This document shows, piece by piece, positions 45,401 through 58,254 of a stretch of 64,000 bases of DNA. A program made the position numbers and the translations under genes. Each line of letters starts with the position of its first letter. Position 1 is the stretch's first letter. The notes beneath the pieces are model-generated. The model had not been told where the DNA came from. It made no database searches and saw only the letters and a program-made list of their open reading frames with translations. Origin of the DNA: Aphis gossypii (lineage: Eukaryota; Arthropoda; Insecta; Hemiptera; Aphididae); assembly GCF_020184175.1 (NCBI RefSeq), contig NW_026083092.1, positions 99,037 to 163,036 of the forward strand. The letters are read 5' to 3'.

Positions 45401-48110
45401 TTGTTTTCAGAATAGTGTAGGTACAATTTTAAATAGTTTAGGTATATTCTATTTATGCCGTAACGACATAACATGGTGGTATTTATTTTATACCACTTTT
45501 AGAAAAAATTATTCTACTCTTGCACGGTGGTATAAATTTACTACCACTATAGTATTGTATTCTCTTTGTTGTTATAATTGACTGGTAGATGGCGTAATCG
45601 TCAACAAAATTATTTCTTATCGATTAGATAGAAAAAACATATCGATAAATGTTATCACATCTCAATTAACAAAATTCATTCATTATTTAATTATTATCAA
45701 TAAAACTTTGCGATTTGTTTGTTCTATGTGGTTTATAAAATAGTAAAGAACCTATACAAACTCAAATAATAAAGACAAGTATCAATTTAACATCAAAAAT
45801 TTATATATTCTGCTGGTATATTATGTATACCATTGTGCATCTATAACCATTCCTAGACTGTCATTTCTAATTTTTTGAGGTTTTTTTAATTTTTACTTTG
45901 TTATAAATTCGTTTTTACAGATATTAATATGGCTCGTATTTTAAATGATGATGATATAGTTAATTGCATATTTGATAGTGATGTAGAACCTTCAGATAAT
46001 GATAGTTATGTGGACGATGAATATGATGATCCTAATTTTTTACCTATTACAACTTCTAATATCCTCACTGCAGTTGATTATAGTAGTTATTCGAGTAGTG
46101 AATCAGAAGTTGAAGTACCTATTGTATCTAAAGTTAAGAAGAGAAAATATACTGGTAAGAATACAAGTAGTGTAGTCAATACTAATAATTTGAAAAATGT
46201 ATTACTTCCTACTACTTTTGATCAGCCTTCTGTAATATTACCCACTCAAACTGTTGAGTATCCATTTGTTGAGCCTAAATGAGATAAAAAAAATGAAGTT
46301 TATACTAATCCAGTATTCTTATCTGACTCAAATTTATCACCAGATTTACTTTCAATGGAAAATAAATCACCTTATAACTTATTTCTACAAATGTTTCCAG
46401 ATTCCCTAATTGAAGTTATATTATTTCAAACAAATTTATATGCACAACAATCCCAGAAACCATACATACCAGCTACTAAACAGGAACTTAAAACTTTCTT
46501 AGGTCTAAATATTTTAATGGGTTTGAAAAGACAACCAACTTATGGAGATTATTGGAGTACAGCACCAGATTTGAATGACTCATATATTTCAAAACAGATG
46601 ATAGAAAATAGTTTTGGATGGTTTTTAACTAATATTCATTGCAATGATAGCTCGTTAGAACCCAAACGTGGATCACCAAATTTTGATAAATTATATAAAC
46701 TTAAACCGGTTATTGAAAAATTAGGAGAATGTTTTCAAAAATCCAAAAATTTAACTCAAGACCTTACAATTGATGAATCTATGGTAAAGTTCAAAGGCCG
46801 TTCAACTCTAAAACAGTATATGCCACAAAAATCAATAAAAAGAGGGTATAAAATATAGGTGTTGAACGATTAAACTAAATACACATCAAAATTTCTAGTT
46901 TACACTGGAAAAGTAGTTGGTTGTGTGGAAAAATTATTAGGAGAAAGAGTGGTAAATGATCTTGTAGCTGGATTAGATGGTAAAAATCATATTTTATATA
47001 CTGATAACTATTTTACTAGTTATCCTCTTTTTCAAAGTCTAAAAAAAAAAAAATATATTTGCCTGTGGTGCAATTAGAAGCAATAGAAAATACCTCCCAG
47101 ATTTGTTGCCAGATAAAAGTTTAAAAAGGGGTGATTTTGATTATTCTGTTAGTAATGATAATATAGCACTATTCAAATGGATGGATAATAAACCAGTTTA
47201 TTTGATATCTTCCTTACACTCTCCAAATGACACTCATGCAGTTAAAAGAAAATTAAAATATGAGAGTATTACCATGATTCCTTGTCCAGATGTCCTTATA
47301 AGCTATAATAACAATATAAATAATGTAGATGTATTTGACCAGTTGAAAGCAGCTTATGGTATGAATAGAAAATCAAGAAAATGGTGGCATAGGCTGTTTT
47401 TTCATTTTATTGACATGGCTATTGTAAATTATTTTATACTTCATCAACAACTAAAACTAGAAAAGATTTCACTAAAAGAGTTTCGTAGGAGGGTAGTTGA
47501 TGGCTTGATAGCTCCAAATCAGCTTCAAACGAAAAAAAAATCACTCCATCCAAGTATCTAATCATAAACCACATGTAGCACCAGAAGTACGGTTTGAGAG
47601 TTCTGCACATCAACCTACTCGTGGTACACTAAGAAAAAAGAACTGAATGGTTGTGTGAGACATGTAACATTCCATTATGATTGGGAAAAAAAACTGTTTT
47701 TCATTATATCATAAAAAATAAATTGTAAACATAACATGTTATGATACTATTTTATTATTCTATTCTATAAAAAAAAAAATATTTATAAAAAAGGTTGTAT
47801 TTTTTATTTTTATGTTTTTTACTAAGGAGCATTCTAACAAAAGTCACACATAATATGATCAGCTTTATTTTATTCTTAATATTTTTACTATAAACTGTTT
47901 ATTATTATAAAAAGGAATTTTTTTTTTTTTGGAAAATTATTTTAATTGATCTTGGCATTATAAGATAATAAAGATTTATATTTAAATTATGAGGAAGATA
48001 ATAGTTTTATTTTTTTTACCAAACATAATATACATATTGTTATGATATTGAGCGATGAATAATGCATGGTGGTAAGAACGGTATACCACCTGTTATAAGT
48101 ACTAAAGTTT
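45400..48110 (+). mobile_element. piggyBac element, boundaries approximate
   Basis: The extent is inferred from the shared palindromic motifs on both sides of the transposase: ATGGTGGTATTTATTTTATACC at 45474 and GGTGGTATAAATTTACTACC at 45526 on the left, ATGGTGGTAAGAACGGTATACC at 48066 on the right. I could not identify TTAA duplications or exact tips. The 47680-48060 stretch is the AT-rich 3' side with no gene. Confidence 0.5.
45929..47679 (+). pseudogene. piggyBac (PGBD4-like) transposase, decayed
   Basis: An acidic N-terminus (MARILNDDDIVNCIFDSD) leads into the DDE_Tnp_1_7 fold: NILMGLKRQPTYGDYWST, LTIDESMVKFKGR, YTDNYFTSYPL and NNVDVFDQLKAAYG. The piggyBac Asp residues are visible in TIDESM, YTDNYF and DVFDQL. 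A degenerate Cys-rich tail (CETCNIP) ends near 47679. Lesions: a TGA after VEPK (about 46280), a TAG at a conserved Trp after RGYKI (about 46856) and a frameshift in the A13 run near 47041-47054. Flanks at 45470-45555 and 48065-48095 hold palindromic GGTGGTA...TACCACC words; see the separate entry. Confidence 0.85.
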
Positions 48111-48206
48111 TATTTTTTATTTATTTTTTCATTTTTTTCATAATATGGTGTAATTAAATAATTTAAACACAACGTCAAAATTAAAAAAATCAAAAAAAAA
48201 AATCTT

Positions 48207-51200
48207 GTGCTTCAAAGGGATAAAAGAAAACCAAGTGGAAGTAAATTTAAAAAGCGTGCAAGAGAAAAATTAGAAAAATTGAAGCATTATGCTAAAATAT
48301 ATAGTTTCTTTAATCGTCCAATAATTCTATCAAGTTCTACAAATTTAAAATTATCTGAAAGACAGAATAACGAACAAGTAAAAGATAACATATTAATAAC
48401 TTCAGATAAACATAATGATGATCCAATACCTCAGTCTCATGACATAACCTAGATTTCAAAAACTGATATTAACATTTTCAAAGACCCAATATACTGGAAT
48501 CCAAATAATTATTGACAAGAAAATATAGCTAAAAGTGGATTTGACCAAAATGTTGATGTAGATTTCAAGTTAAGTGGAAGAATGTACACAAAAACAAAGA
48601 GATACTGCTCAAAATTTTTTTTTTTAAAAACTACTGTTAATGGTGAACAAATATTGAGAAAATGGTTAGTTTATTCAACATTAAAAAATATTTTTTTTTG
48701 TGCAGTATGCAAATTATTTGGTGATGACTCACAATTTGGTAATCAAGGGTTTAACGATTGGAAGATTGCAAATGAAAGAATCTTACATCATGAAAATTCA
48801 AAAAATCATTAAAGATTATATAAAAAGTTTTAGCTATCGTCAACGTGAAAATGGAAGAATTGATACAAAACTTTGTCAGGAAATAATTGAAGAAAAACAA
48901 TATTGGACTGCTGTACTAACAAGAGTAATTGAAATAATTAAATTCTTAGCCTCCAGAGGACATTCTTTTAGAGGTAGTAATGAACATTTAAACTCTTTAA
49001 GTAATGGAAACTTTTTAGGTGCTGTTGAATTATTAACCAAATTCGACCCATTCTTAGTTGATCACTGTGCTCGGTATGGCAATATTGGTAAATGTACACC
49101 GACTTACTTGTCAAAAACAATTTATGAAGAACTAATACTGCAAATACCCAATCTAATGAGAGAGAACATATTGTCAGAAATAAAAATAGGTAAATATTAT
49201 TCTATTATAGTAGGTTCAACTCCAGATATTGCTCACATCGATCAATTAGTACTTGTGTTACGGTATGTTCTCCCAAGTGGCAGTACAGTAGAAAGATTTT
49301 TTATGTTTATCTATAACGTTGGTTATAAGTCAAAATAACTTGCTGATACTATTATAGAAGTATTAAAAAACAATGAAATACCAATAGAAGATTGTAGAGG
49401 CCAGAGTTATGATAACGCAACCAATATGTCCGGCCACTACAGTGGACTACAAACCAAAATAAAAAATATTAATCCTCTTGTAGAATATGTGCCAATGTGC
49501 CATGTGCTGGTCATTCCTTAAATCTAGTAGGATCTAATGCTGCAACAAGTTGCACACTAGCAATACAATTTTTTGATATGTTACAAAATATTTATAATTT
49601 TTTCTCAAGTTCTACAAATAGATGGAGTATTTTTAAAAAATAATATTTCTGTAAAAAGCCTTTCATTTACTCGTTAGAGTGCGAGAGCAGATGCATGCTA
49701 TGCACTATTTAAAAGTTATTCAGAAATTGTTAATGCATGTGATTCTATAGCAAATGATGTGAATGTAAAAATTATACCTATGTAAAGATGAAGCTAAAAG
49801 ACTTGTTAAATTATTAAATAGCCTTGAAATGGGTATAATGACTTGTTTATGGAATTCTATTTTAGAAAGGTTTGATGCAAATTAATTTTAACATGTATAT
49901 ATGTGTGTGTATATTGTTATAATTTTTAAATTAATACTTTTTGAATTAACAGAGTATTTTAATAATGACATGAAATAACTTAATTAGAGTTTGATTTAAT
50001 TGTAGATTTAAAAGTAATAATTAATGTTTAGTAAATAACCAAGGTGATTGTGTTGATACTTAAAATTTAACAATACTTAGGGATTCATTTGAAAATATTA
50101 TGGTGATTGGTATTAGATAATTTAATTTGAAACTAACTGACAATTGACAATTACAATTATATGGTATATTATTGACTGTTACATAATTGATTTTGTTATG
50201 TTTTTAAATTTAACACTACAAATAAAAAATTGTAAGCTGTAAATATTGACTTAGGAATTGTAATTAAACTTTATAAACCTTTAGAAGATTATTTGATTAC
50301 AATTAGGGAAGACTTTAAATATTTTGAAGAAAAAGGAAAAGTTGTATCTAATTGTTCTATTTACAAAGCTGATGTGACTAGAAAAAAGAAAAGAAATGTA
50401 CGATTTAAATTTATATTTACTTATTATTGTGAATCAAAGATATTATATAATTATATTATTTATATTTATATTTAGATTATATTTGGTGATACAGAATCAA
50501 ACTCTGAAGAACATTCTGATGGACAAACATTATTTAAAAGGAATGTTTATTTTGTGATTATTGATAATTTAGTAGCTAGTTTAGCACTAAGAAATAAAGC
50601 ATATATGAGGCATCAAAATACTTTTGGTTGTATTCCAATATTATTTAATCTACCTAATCTTAATACTAAAGATATCAGAGACACTTGTAATGTTGTAGCC
50701 AAAAAGTTAGAATAATTTTCATATTTTACATTTCTTACAAATTTATAAAGAATAGTTATTATTAATCAAAATATATTATTATACATTTTTAATTTTTAAT
50801 TTAGGTTTGTTTCTTATAATGAAAATGGCTCAATTTTAACAGATGAATGCAACCATTTTGTAACCCTTTTATCAAAAGAGATAGAATTTAAGAATACTGA
50901 AAATCACTCAGTACTACATATTATGTTTTTATTTATAAAGAACAATAATTTTGATGAGTTGTTCCCTAATTTATGTATAGTTTTTAGAATATATCTTTCA
51001 GCTGCATTAACAAATTGTTTGGGTGAAAGATCATTTTCAGTTCTTAAAAGAATAAAGTACTATTTAAGGTCTACCACTCTCAGCAATCGGTTAAATGCTT
51101 TAGCTTTACTAAATATTGAAAATAATATGTTGAATGATATAAATGTTAAAAGTTTAATTAATAAATTTGCTGAAAAAAAAGCAAGAAAAAAATTGTTTAC

Positions 51201-51207
51201 ATGTTGA
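48207..51207 (+). pseudogene. ZMYM1-like hAT transposase (zf-TTF, DUF4371), heavily decayed
   Basis: The order is a basic N-terminus (KRKPSGSKFKKRAREKLEK), a TTF-type finger region (FFCAVCKLFGDD, about 48690-48730), DUF4371 (EEKQYWTAVLTRVIEIIKFL, then TPDIAHIDQLVLVLRY) and a block CRGQSYDNATNMSGHYSGLQ near 49395-49450. The C-terminal dimerisation segment NCLGERSFSVLKRIKYYLRS ends at 51207. The first catalytic Asp is Gly (VGSTPD where the family has DSTPD). Stops and frame changes occur at about 48452, 48812/48700, 49338 and throughout 49500-50930. The part 49890-50480 is interrupted or strongly diverged. Terminal repeats were not found. Confidence 0.78.
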
Positions 51208-51522
51208 TTTTTTAAATAAATTATCAAACTTTAACACAAGTAAATGCTCCATTATTGTTTGAACCCGAGCCTTTTTCTTTTTCGCGCCAATGACAATCAG
51301 TGTGTCCGTGTTAATTAACACCTACTCGTTGTCACCCCGTTGGCGTTCTGACACCGAAATGCGCTTGCGCAAACTTTTGGCGATCGGCGTCATTGACCAC
51401 CGGTTCTGCCGCGGTCTGGCTGGTTTGTCTTTTTACCACCACCGTCCGATTTAGTTGGCCGAGACCGTAGGTGTCGCTCGCCTTTTTTGGTACCACGTTG
51501 GTTGTCGTGTCGACCAAGAAAA
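51208..51522. other. GC-richer insert of unknown origin
   Basis: Sequence around 51290-51500 is GC-rich compared with its flanks. A minus-strand frame of 70 codons (51544-51332) starts in the neighbouring repeat and reads GLGQLNRTVVVKRQT and ADRQKFAQAHFGVR. This could be the tail of a retroelement gag or leader, but I cannot place it. Confidence 0.3.
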
Positions 51523-51980
51523 ATTCAATACGACAATAATACACAACCTTTATTAGTTTTGGAATGTTAATATGTTATAAATTTATAATCACATAACATA
51601 TAATAATGATAAATCAATTTTTAATTTTTTTAAAATTAAACATCGATTCAATAACAAATGTTTGGTCACCAAACTGCTTGAATTGGTATGTTACTCAGTA
51701 TAAACAAATTATTTATATTATTATTTATTACTAAATAGGTAGTCCAAACACACATTTGTAAAACACAAAAGTATCTAATCAAATTTATAGGTATTTAAAT
51801 GTGAAATTAAATACCTGATCCTGATGTGACTGTAATTTTTCAAGATTAGCATCACTTATGTTTGTTTCCATCAACTCTGTACTTACCTACAACAGTTTAA
51901 TAGTTTTCTAATAATTTTTCTAAATATTTAATAATGTTTAAAAAACGTGGCTTAATACTTACATTTTCATTTTTTGATTT
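51523..51980 (-). repeat. Left arm of a 458-bp inverted repeat
   Basis: Inverted copy of 53461-53918 with only scattered differences. It contains the second exon of a hAT-like gene on the minus strand and part of the first intron. See the paired entry and the exon entry. Confidence 0.85.
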
Positions 51981-52031
51981 TTTGTTGAAAAATGCTAATA
52001 AGTTGCTTTGGGACCTTTTTTTGTCAGCCAT
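51818..52031 (-). pseudogene. 5' exons of a hAT-like gene (minus strand)
   Basis: Exon 1 (52031-51962) reads MADKKRSQSNLLAFFNKKSK and ends at a GTAAGT donor. Exon 2 (about 51891-51818) reads TELMETNISDANLEKLQSHQ before a GTATTT donor. Both look like the N-terminus of a ZMYM1/hAT-type transposase ('KKRS..FF'-like start). The rest of the gene is missing. Sequence 52032-52495 is AT-rich promoter/leader or element end with no gene recognised. Confidence 0.6.
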
Positions 52032-52495
52032 AATGTACAGAAGAGAGAATACTTACCTAGTTTAAATATGAAGACGGTAGTAAGTATAATCACTTAATAG
52101 TCAATAGCAAACCAGTTATTGAAACTATTGAACTATACTATAAATTACAATTATATACAGACGTTATTGTGATTTACACAATTAAAGTAAATACTAAATA
52201 TCACAGAATATATTATTCGCTAAGTAATACACGATTACTATTATAAACAAGTTTTCTTTAAAATATTATTGTGATTCAACACTATCCTCGTACTATGGTC
52301 TATGATTTTTGGAAACGAATCCTTTTCAATGTTGCGAACACAATAGACAAATCGTTGTCAACGAGCGATTTTGACGTTAGTTTCGACCAATTCTTGACTG
52401 ATTTTTGATAAGGCATCTGTGAAAAACTCTTTTTTTTTGAAGCCGCTTTCGATACAATAATATAATATTCTTATAATTTGGCTGTCCCTCAAGTC

Positions 52496-53167
52496 TGTAA
52501 CGTGTCACGTACAATCAGTTGAATGATGTCGAATCGGAAAGGTTGTTTGTGAAATAAATGAAAACTCTTGAAATAATTCTAAATGTTTTTTATTGAAAAT
52601 TATTCTAAGTCCAAATAATTAAATAAATTAAACTTGTGAAAAATATTCTAAGTCCAAATGACAAAACTATTGATCTGGGTGACGTGAAGGTGCTCGCTCT
52701 AACTCTGGTGGATCACGTTTGAAGTGTGCCTAATCTGGACCCCCTTATATATCGTCCAGAGACCCCCGCGATACCGCCAGGTCCCTGCTGGTCAGCGTCA
52801 CCTGCATCCGTTTCTTCCCACGCTTTGCGTTATCTGAACGACGCCGTGTGTTAATCATATGTCGATGATTTACTGTCAAATCATAAGCGTAAGTGCAATG
52901 ATGCTGTATGTGACTATGAACGATACCGCTGTATAATATTATCGATGCGACCAGCGTTTCTAAGAAAAGTTACTCCGCTGTTTTTAAGTTTTTTGATTAG
53001 TTTTCTCCTTTCACTTCTACGCCTAAAATTACTGATCACATTTGTTTTAACGAACTCGTCCTTGAGTTGTAAGAAATATTCCCCATTTTGGATTTGGTCG
53101 TTTATTACCTACGTTTCGATGCCTATGTATATTATATTTAATGTATGAGACATCAGAGCACGTTGCA
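52496..53167 (-). repeat. LTR of a retroelement, minus orientation, 672 bp
   Basis: Plus-strand ends TGTAACGTG (52496) and CACGTTGCA (53167) are inverted with one mismatch. On the minus strand TATATAAGGGGG lies near 52748 and AATAAA near 52599, giving orientation. A CCTCCCCAC tract (53168-53176; GTGGGGAGG on the minus strand) abuts it like a polypurine tract, so this is a 3' LTR with the internal region lost, or a solo LTR with altered flanks. I found no TSD. Confidence 0.6.
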
Positions 53168-53460
53168 CCTCCCCACAAAAAAAAAAAGGTTTATGTCTCT
53201 AAAGACAGAAATCTTTCAAAGTTTAGTACAAAATGGTTAAGTTACAAATTATTACAATGTTTGATTACAATTATTGAAATAAGATATACATTACAATTAT
53301 CTGTATGCTTTTACATTTAAAATATTTTCGTTATATAATATGATGTATATGTTTTATACAAAGTTTTGATTAAATATTGTTTGATTAAAGATTATAATAT
53401 AATGATTAAATAGTTTGATTAAATATTTTGGTTATAATATAATTCAATGTTTAAGGTTGT

Positions 53461-53918
53461 TAAAAAATGAAAAAGTAAGTATTAAGCCACGTTTTTAAAA
53501 TATTATTAAATAGTTGGAAAAATTATTAGAAAACTATTAAACTGTTGTAGGTAAGTACAGAGTTGATGGAAACAAACATAAGTGATGCTAATCTTGAAAA
53601 ATTACAGTCACATCAGGATCAGGTATTTAATTTCACATTTAAATACCTATACATTTGATTAGATACTTTTGTGTTTTACAAATGTGTGTTTGGACTACCT
53701 ATTTAGTAATAAATAATAATATAAATAATTTGTTTATACTGAGTAACATACCAATTCAAGCAGCTTGGTGACCAAACATTGGTTATTGAATCGATGTTTA
53801 ATTTTGAAAAAATTAAAAATTGATCTATCATTATTATATGTTATGTGATTATAAATTTATAACATATTAACATTCCAAAACTAGTAAATATTGTATATTA
53901 TTGTCGTATTGAATTTTT
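53461..53918 (+). repeat. Right arm of the 458-bp inverted repeat, with a hAT-like exon
   Basis: Inverted copy of 51523-51980. The exon STELMETNISDANLEKLQSH (about 53553-53623) is preserved here in the plus orientation, with acceptor TTGTAG and donor GTATTT, but the start exon is mostly lost. The spacer between the arms is about 1.5 kb and includes an LTR. Confidence 0.85.
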
Positions 53919-53984
53919 TAGCTAAATACTAAATTGCTAAAGCTATAATTTCCACTTATAAAATGTTAGGTGGAATCGTGCATT

Positions 53985-54386
53985 AATAGTTAAAGATCAT
54001 GATCCTTGTGAATTTGACCATTGTAATGTGAAAAATTATTGGTTTGAAATAAACGGAAAACGTTATCCTGAAGAAACTCAAAATCTAGATTTTAAGAATA
54101 ATAAATATTGTGAAGCTTATGAAAGTTTGATGAAGTATTAAACTCATCAAGAACTTCCTTTGATGTAGAATGATCCAAACGGTTTTAAAAGTTTTAGATC
54201 AATATATCTTATACATCTGAGTAGACAACCAACAAATATTTCTGCAACTAAAAAAAAATTATTTTACATGTCAATTTCAATGAAGATTTACCTAAAAATA
54301 CAATTTTTTATGTATTTTTCATCAGAAATTATGAATTTTTATTTGATATTAAAAAGGGAACAATTGAAGAATCTTTTACTGGTTAA
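53985..54386 (+). pseudogene. Virus-like structural protein C-terminus, fragment
   Basis: Two frames, one with FEINGKRYPEE and EAYESLMKY, and a second with LIHLSRQPTNISA. They resemble the C-terminal part of a capsid-like protein family that I associate with Polinton/adintovirus-type insertions in insects. Internal stops and shifts (for example TAA at about 54139) show it is decayed. The natural stop codon lies exactly at the gypsy insertion (54389). The assignment is from motif memory and not certain. Confidence 0.4.
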
Positions 54387-54388
54387 AT

Positions 54389-54701
54389 TGTAGTGAGTCT
54401 TTCCAGACCACCACGTCTCCGTGTCAGGACAATTTAAGATTTAGATATTATAATAATACTATTTACTAATTAGATTATAATTAATTTATTTATTAAACAA
54501 TAAAAACAAGAACAATGGTCATCAATTCAACGGCCAATACTCAATGACTACTGAGTGTCGGTTGGTGTCGCGCTCAGTCGATTAAAAGTGACAATCGACT
54601 GTGGCGCCACCAATTGACAAATTAACATACCACTTATATATAATAATAATAATAATAATAGCAATAATAATAATAATAATAGTAATAATGATATTACTAC
54701 A
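54389..54701 (-). repeat. 3' LTR of the gypsy element
   Basis: On the plus strand it starts TGTAGTGAGTC and ends ATATTACTACA, so the tips are inverted (TGTAGT/ACTACA). It matches 59610-59927 with about two substitutions plus length change in an internal (TAA)n tract at 54640-54690. The ORF across the TAA tract (poly-Leu on the minus strand) is an artefact. Confidence 0.94.
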
Positions 54702-55119
54702 ACTCGGCCATCCTGACCTTGAGTGGACTCCACTCATTACAATTTGAAAACCATAACAAAATTATAATATAAACAGTCTTTTAAAATAAAATACAATTGG
54801 TGGGCATACATATGCATTATCAATACATAATATTATTATTTTTTTTTGAAAATTCATCAATACATTAATAAGTATAACAAACAACTAATTTTAACAATAA
54901 CAATATCAAATAAACAAATTATATCAGTTAACAAAAACATATTAAATTATTAAAACATATCAATTGACAAGACAATATTAAATAGGAAATTATCAGTTCA
55001 TAAAACATGTTTAAAATAAAAAAAATTATATCAATTGACAAACACAATATTAAATAGGAAATTTGAGATAATTTAAACATAATGGAATTGTGGGTTTGAC
55101 AATATGGGTATTGAAAATA

Positions 55120-58100
55120 TTAACTTTGAATTTCAATCCAGGGTTTCATATTTTTACTTTTATATACTGAATCAAAGGGAATCTGAGTGACTTGGAACCC
55201 TTCGACATCATTAAGGACATACCTATCATTACCTAAGGCTTTTTTAACTCTGTAAGGTCCTTTAAACTTAGGAATGTGTTTTTTACTAAAACCTGGGGTT
55301 GTGTCAATATTTTTTATCATCACCAGGTCACCAATGGAATATTTATGAGCAGGACGATGACCTGAATCATAATATGCTTTGTTTTTGAGCTGTGAGTCCA
55401 GGTTGTTGTCTTGTGCAACATGCCTAATTTTTTCTAAGTTTCTTTCACAATTCGGTGGGTTATCTGACTCTAATATGAGTCTTAAATAATCATGTGTGTC
55501 ACCATGTTGGTTCATACCAAACAAAAGATTACTAGGTGAATTTTTTATTGTACGGTTAAAAGTGTTATTAATGGCGAATTGAACCTTACTTAAATATTTG
55601 TTCCAATTCTGATCTTCTTCATGGAGTAATTTTGACAACATAACCTTGAGTGTATGATTATAACGCTCAACCTGTTCATTGGCTTAAGGGGAACCAGCAG
55701 CTATGAGGACATGTTGAATGTCATGAGTAACACAAAAGTCTTTAAACGCATGAGAGGTGAAGCAAGATCCACGATCAGATACTATGCGGATAGGTTTACT
55801 GTAGTATGAAAAATATTCAATTAATTTTGAACAGGCTTCTTTAGTATTAAATGTACGGACTGGATATAAGGTTAAAAACTTACTAAAAGCATCTACAACT
55901 ACAAATATATATCTAAAACATCCAACAGTTTTATTTAGGGGTCCGTAGTGATCAATGTGAACTGTGTGAAAAGGTTTAGTGCCTTTTTCAATTAGTTTGA
56001 GGAAAACTTCTGCTTTACCTACTTTTGGAGAAAACACTATGCATTTCAAACAGTTTTCAATGTGACTTTTTACACAATTGGTCATTTTGGGAAACCAATA
56101 TACCCGTTTAATTAATTCTATTGTTTTATTCATACCTACATGGCCCATGTCATCATGACAGCTTCTAATGACCTGGTCATGCATATTAACTGATATATAG
56201 AATAACAATCTTCCATCAGACTTTCGATAAACCTAGCCATTTCGAAGTTCATAAAATTGATTTTTAGAATTTTCTAATGACTTATAAATTTCCTTAATAG
56301 CTGGGTCAGTGCATTGATTTATTGCCAGCATTTGATTAAATGTGCACCCTTCAAGAACTAGTATGTGGTGATTTCTACTTAGCGCATCAACATGTTGCAT
56401 ACGGCTAGATGACCTATGTTGTATCTCATAATCATAATTCTGTAGAAATAGTGCTCAACGAGCAATCCTAGGATTTATTTCTTTTTTATTTAACGTCAAT
56501 GTTACACTATTACAATCAGTTATGATTTTGAACTTAATGCCTTGTAAGTAAACATGAAATCTTTTTATTGAGTTTATTATAGCCAACATCTCTAACTCAT
56601 AGCTGTGATAACGAGACCGTACACTAGTAGTACGTTGGCTAAAATAAAAGGCAGGATGAAACTTATTATCGGCTTGTTTTTGGAGAAGTATTGATCCAAA
56701 TCCTAAACTCGAGGCATCACAATGTAGCTCAGTTTCTGCATTTGGATTGTATAAGCATAATATTGATTGTTCGCTAAGCTTTTGTTTAATAGTTTCAAAA
56801 ACTGCTAACTTGTTTTCACCAAAGACAAATACTGTATATTTCCTTAGAAGATCATATAATGGCTTTGCAATAGTAGAAAAATTAGGAATAAACCTACGGA
56901 AATACGATGCTAACCCAATAAAGCTATGAAGTGCTTTTTGGTTGCATGGAATCGGATAGTTTAATATAACAGATATATTTCTGGGATTGGGACGTACACC
57001 AGAAGAATTAACAAGATACCCAAGGTAGACTATTTCTTTTTTTAAAAATTGACTTTTGTCAAATCTTATTTGTAAATTATATAACTTCATTAAAGATAGA
57101 ACATCAGATAATATATCTAAATGTACTTCTACTGTTTCAGTTGCAATCACTATGTCATCAAAATAAACAACAACTTTTTTAGCTTTAATTTGTTCAGAAA
57201 ATATATTATTCACATAACGTTGGAATTTACTGGGACCATTACATAACCCAAAAGGCATTTTACAATATTCATATTGTCCTAAAGGTGTGGTAAATGAGGT
57301 AAACTTCCTAGAATTTTCTTCTACAACTATATGATGGAATCCATCTTTCAGATCAATACAAGTAAAATAATTTTTATCACGCAATAAGTCTAAGTGATCA
57401 TCAATGAGAAGAAGAGGATACCTATCCCTTACTGTCCTCTTGTTCAGTTCCCTGTAATCAATACACAATCGTAGTTCCCCATTTTTTTTCTTAACTAACA
57501 CTATTGGACTACTAAATTCAGAATAACTAGGCCTAATGATTTTCTTTTCCAATAAATTATCAATAATATCCTGTAGTTTATTTTTTTCAAAGTAAGATAA
57601 ACGTCTAGGGTTAAAGTAAAAAACACTAGGATCCTTAAGTTCTATTTTGATTTCAGAAAAAGGTACATTAACAGTATTCAATTCATGGTTTGTAGTGCCT
57701 GGGCTCTTATACTTTGTAATAACAATATCTTTAATTTTGTTTTGGGTATCATATGACAGTGTCGTTTCAATATCTAGTTCAGGTTCTTTAATGTCAGATT
57801 GTTCATTAGTAAGCTCTAAATTATATATTTCACTAAATGGTATAATATCATTACGTTTAAATTCAATCACAAAATTCCCATCATTAATTGTAAATAAAAC
57901 CCTCGGATGTGACAAAAAATTTCTACCTAACAAACAGTCATAATTTATAGTGTTATCAGGTACAATATTTAATTTTATATTAATTGGTTCAATAGTATCA
58001 GGAGGATATATATCGACAAAGGACTGATTGAGTACAATAAGTTCAGATCCATTAATTCCTACAATACCTGAATTAGATGGGGTCATAAGGGGAATACATT

Positions 58101-58254
58101 CTAAAGGATACAATTTTTCTTTAAGTAAACTCACCGGACTACCAGTGTCTATCATAGCCAAAACATTTGAGACATACGAGTACTTATCAGAAATTTTTAA
58201 ATCAACATTAATAAAATATGCAGGTGTTACCATATCTGATGGGTGCAGCATCAT
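55120..58254 (-). pseudogene. Gypsy pol: protease, RT, RNase H, integrase, three stops
   Basis: Protease has the active site MIDTGSPVSLL and a GRNFL motif. Reverse transcriptase shows SPIVLVKKKNGELRLCIDYR and MPFGLCNGPSKFQRY, with the catalytic YFDD within VVVYFDDIVIA. RNase H starts ELHCDASSLGFGSILL. The integrase HHCC-like finger is CHDDMGHVGMNKT, followed by HIENCLKC. The core has Asp in HIDHYGPLN, Asp in IVSDRGSCF and Glu in ANEQVERYNH. The C-terminus ends at 55120 after KFKGPYRVKKALG. Three in-frame stops break it: TGA 56455-56457 (at a likely Trp), TAG 56233-56235 and TAA 55684-55686. All catalytic residues are otherwise present. Confidence 0.92.

Noticed and set aside
54548..54733. Minus-strand frame with a poly-Leu run resembling a signal peptide
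   Set aside because: The run is a translated (TAA)n microsatellite inside the gypsy LTR.
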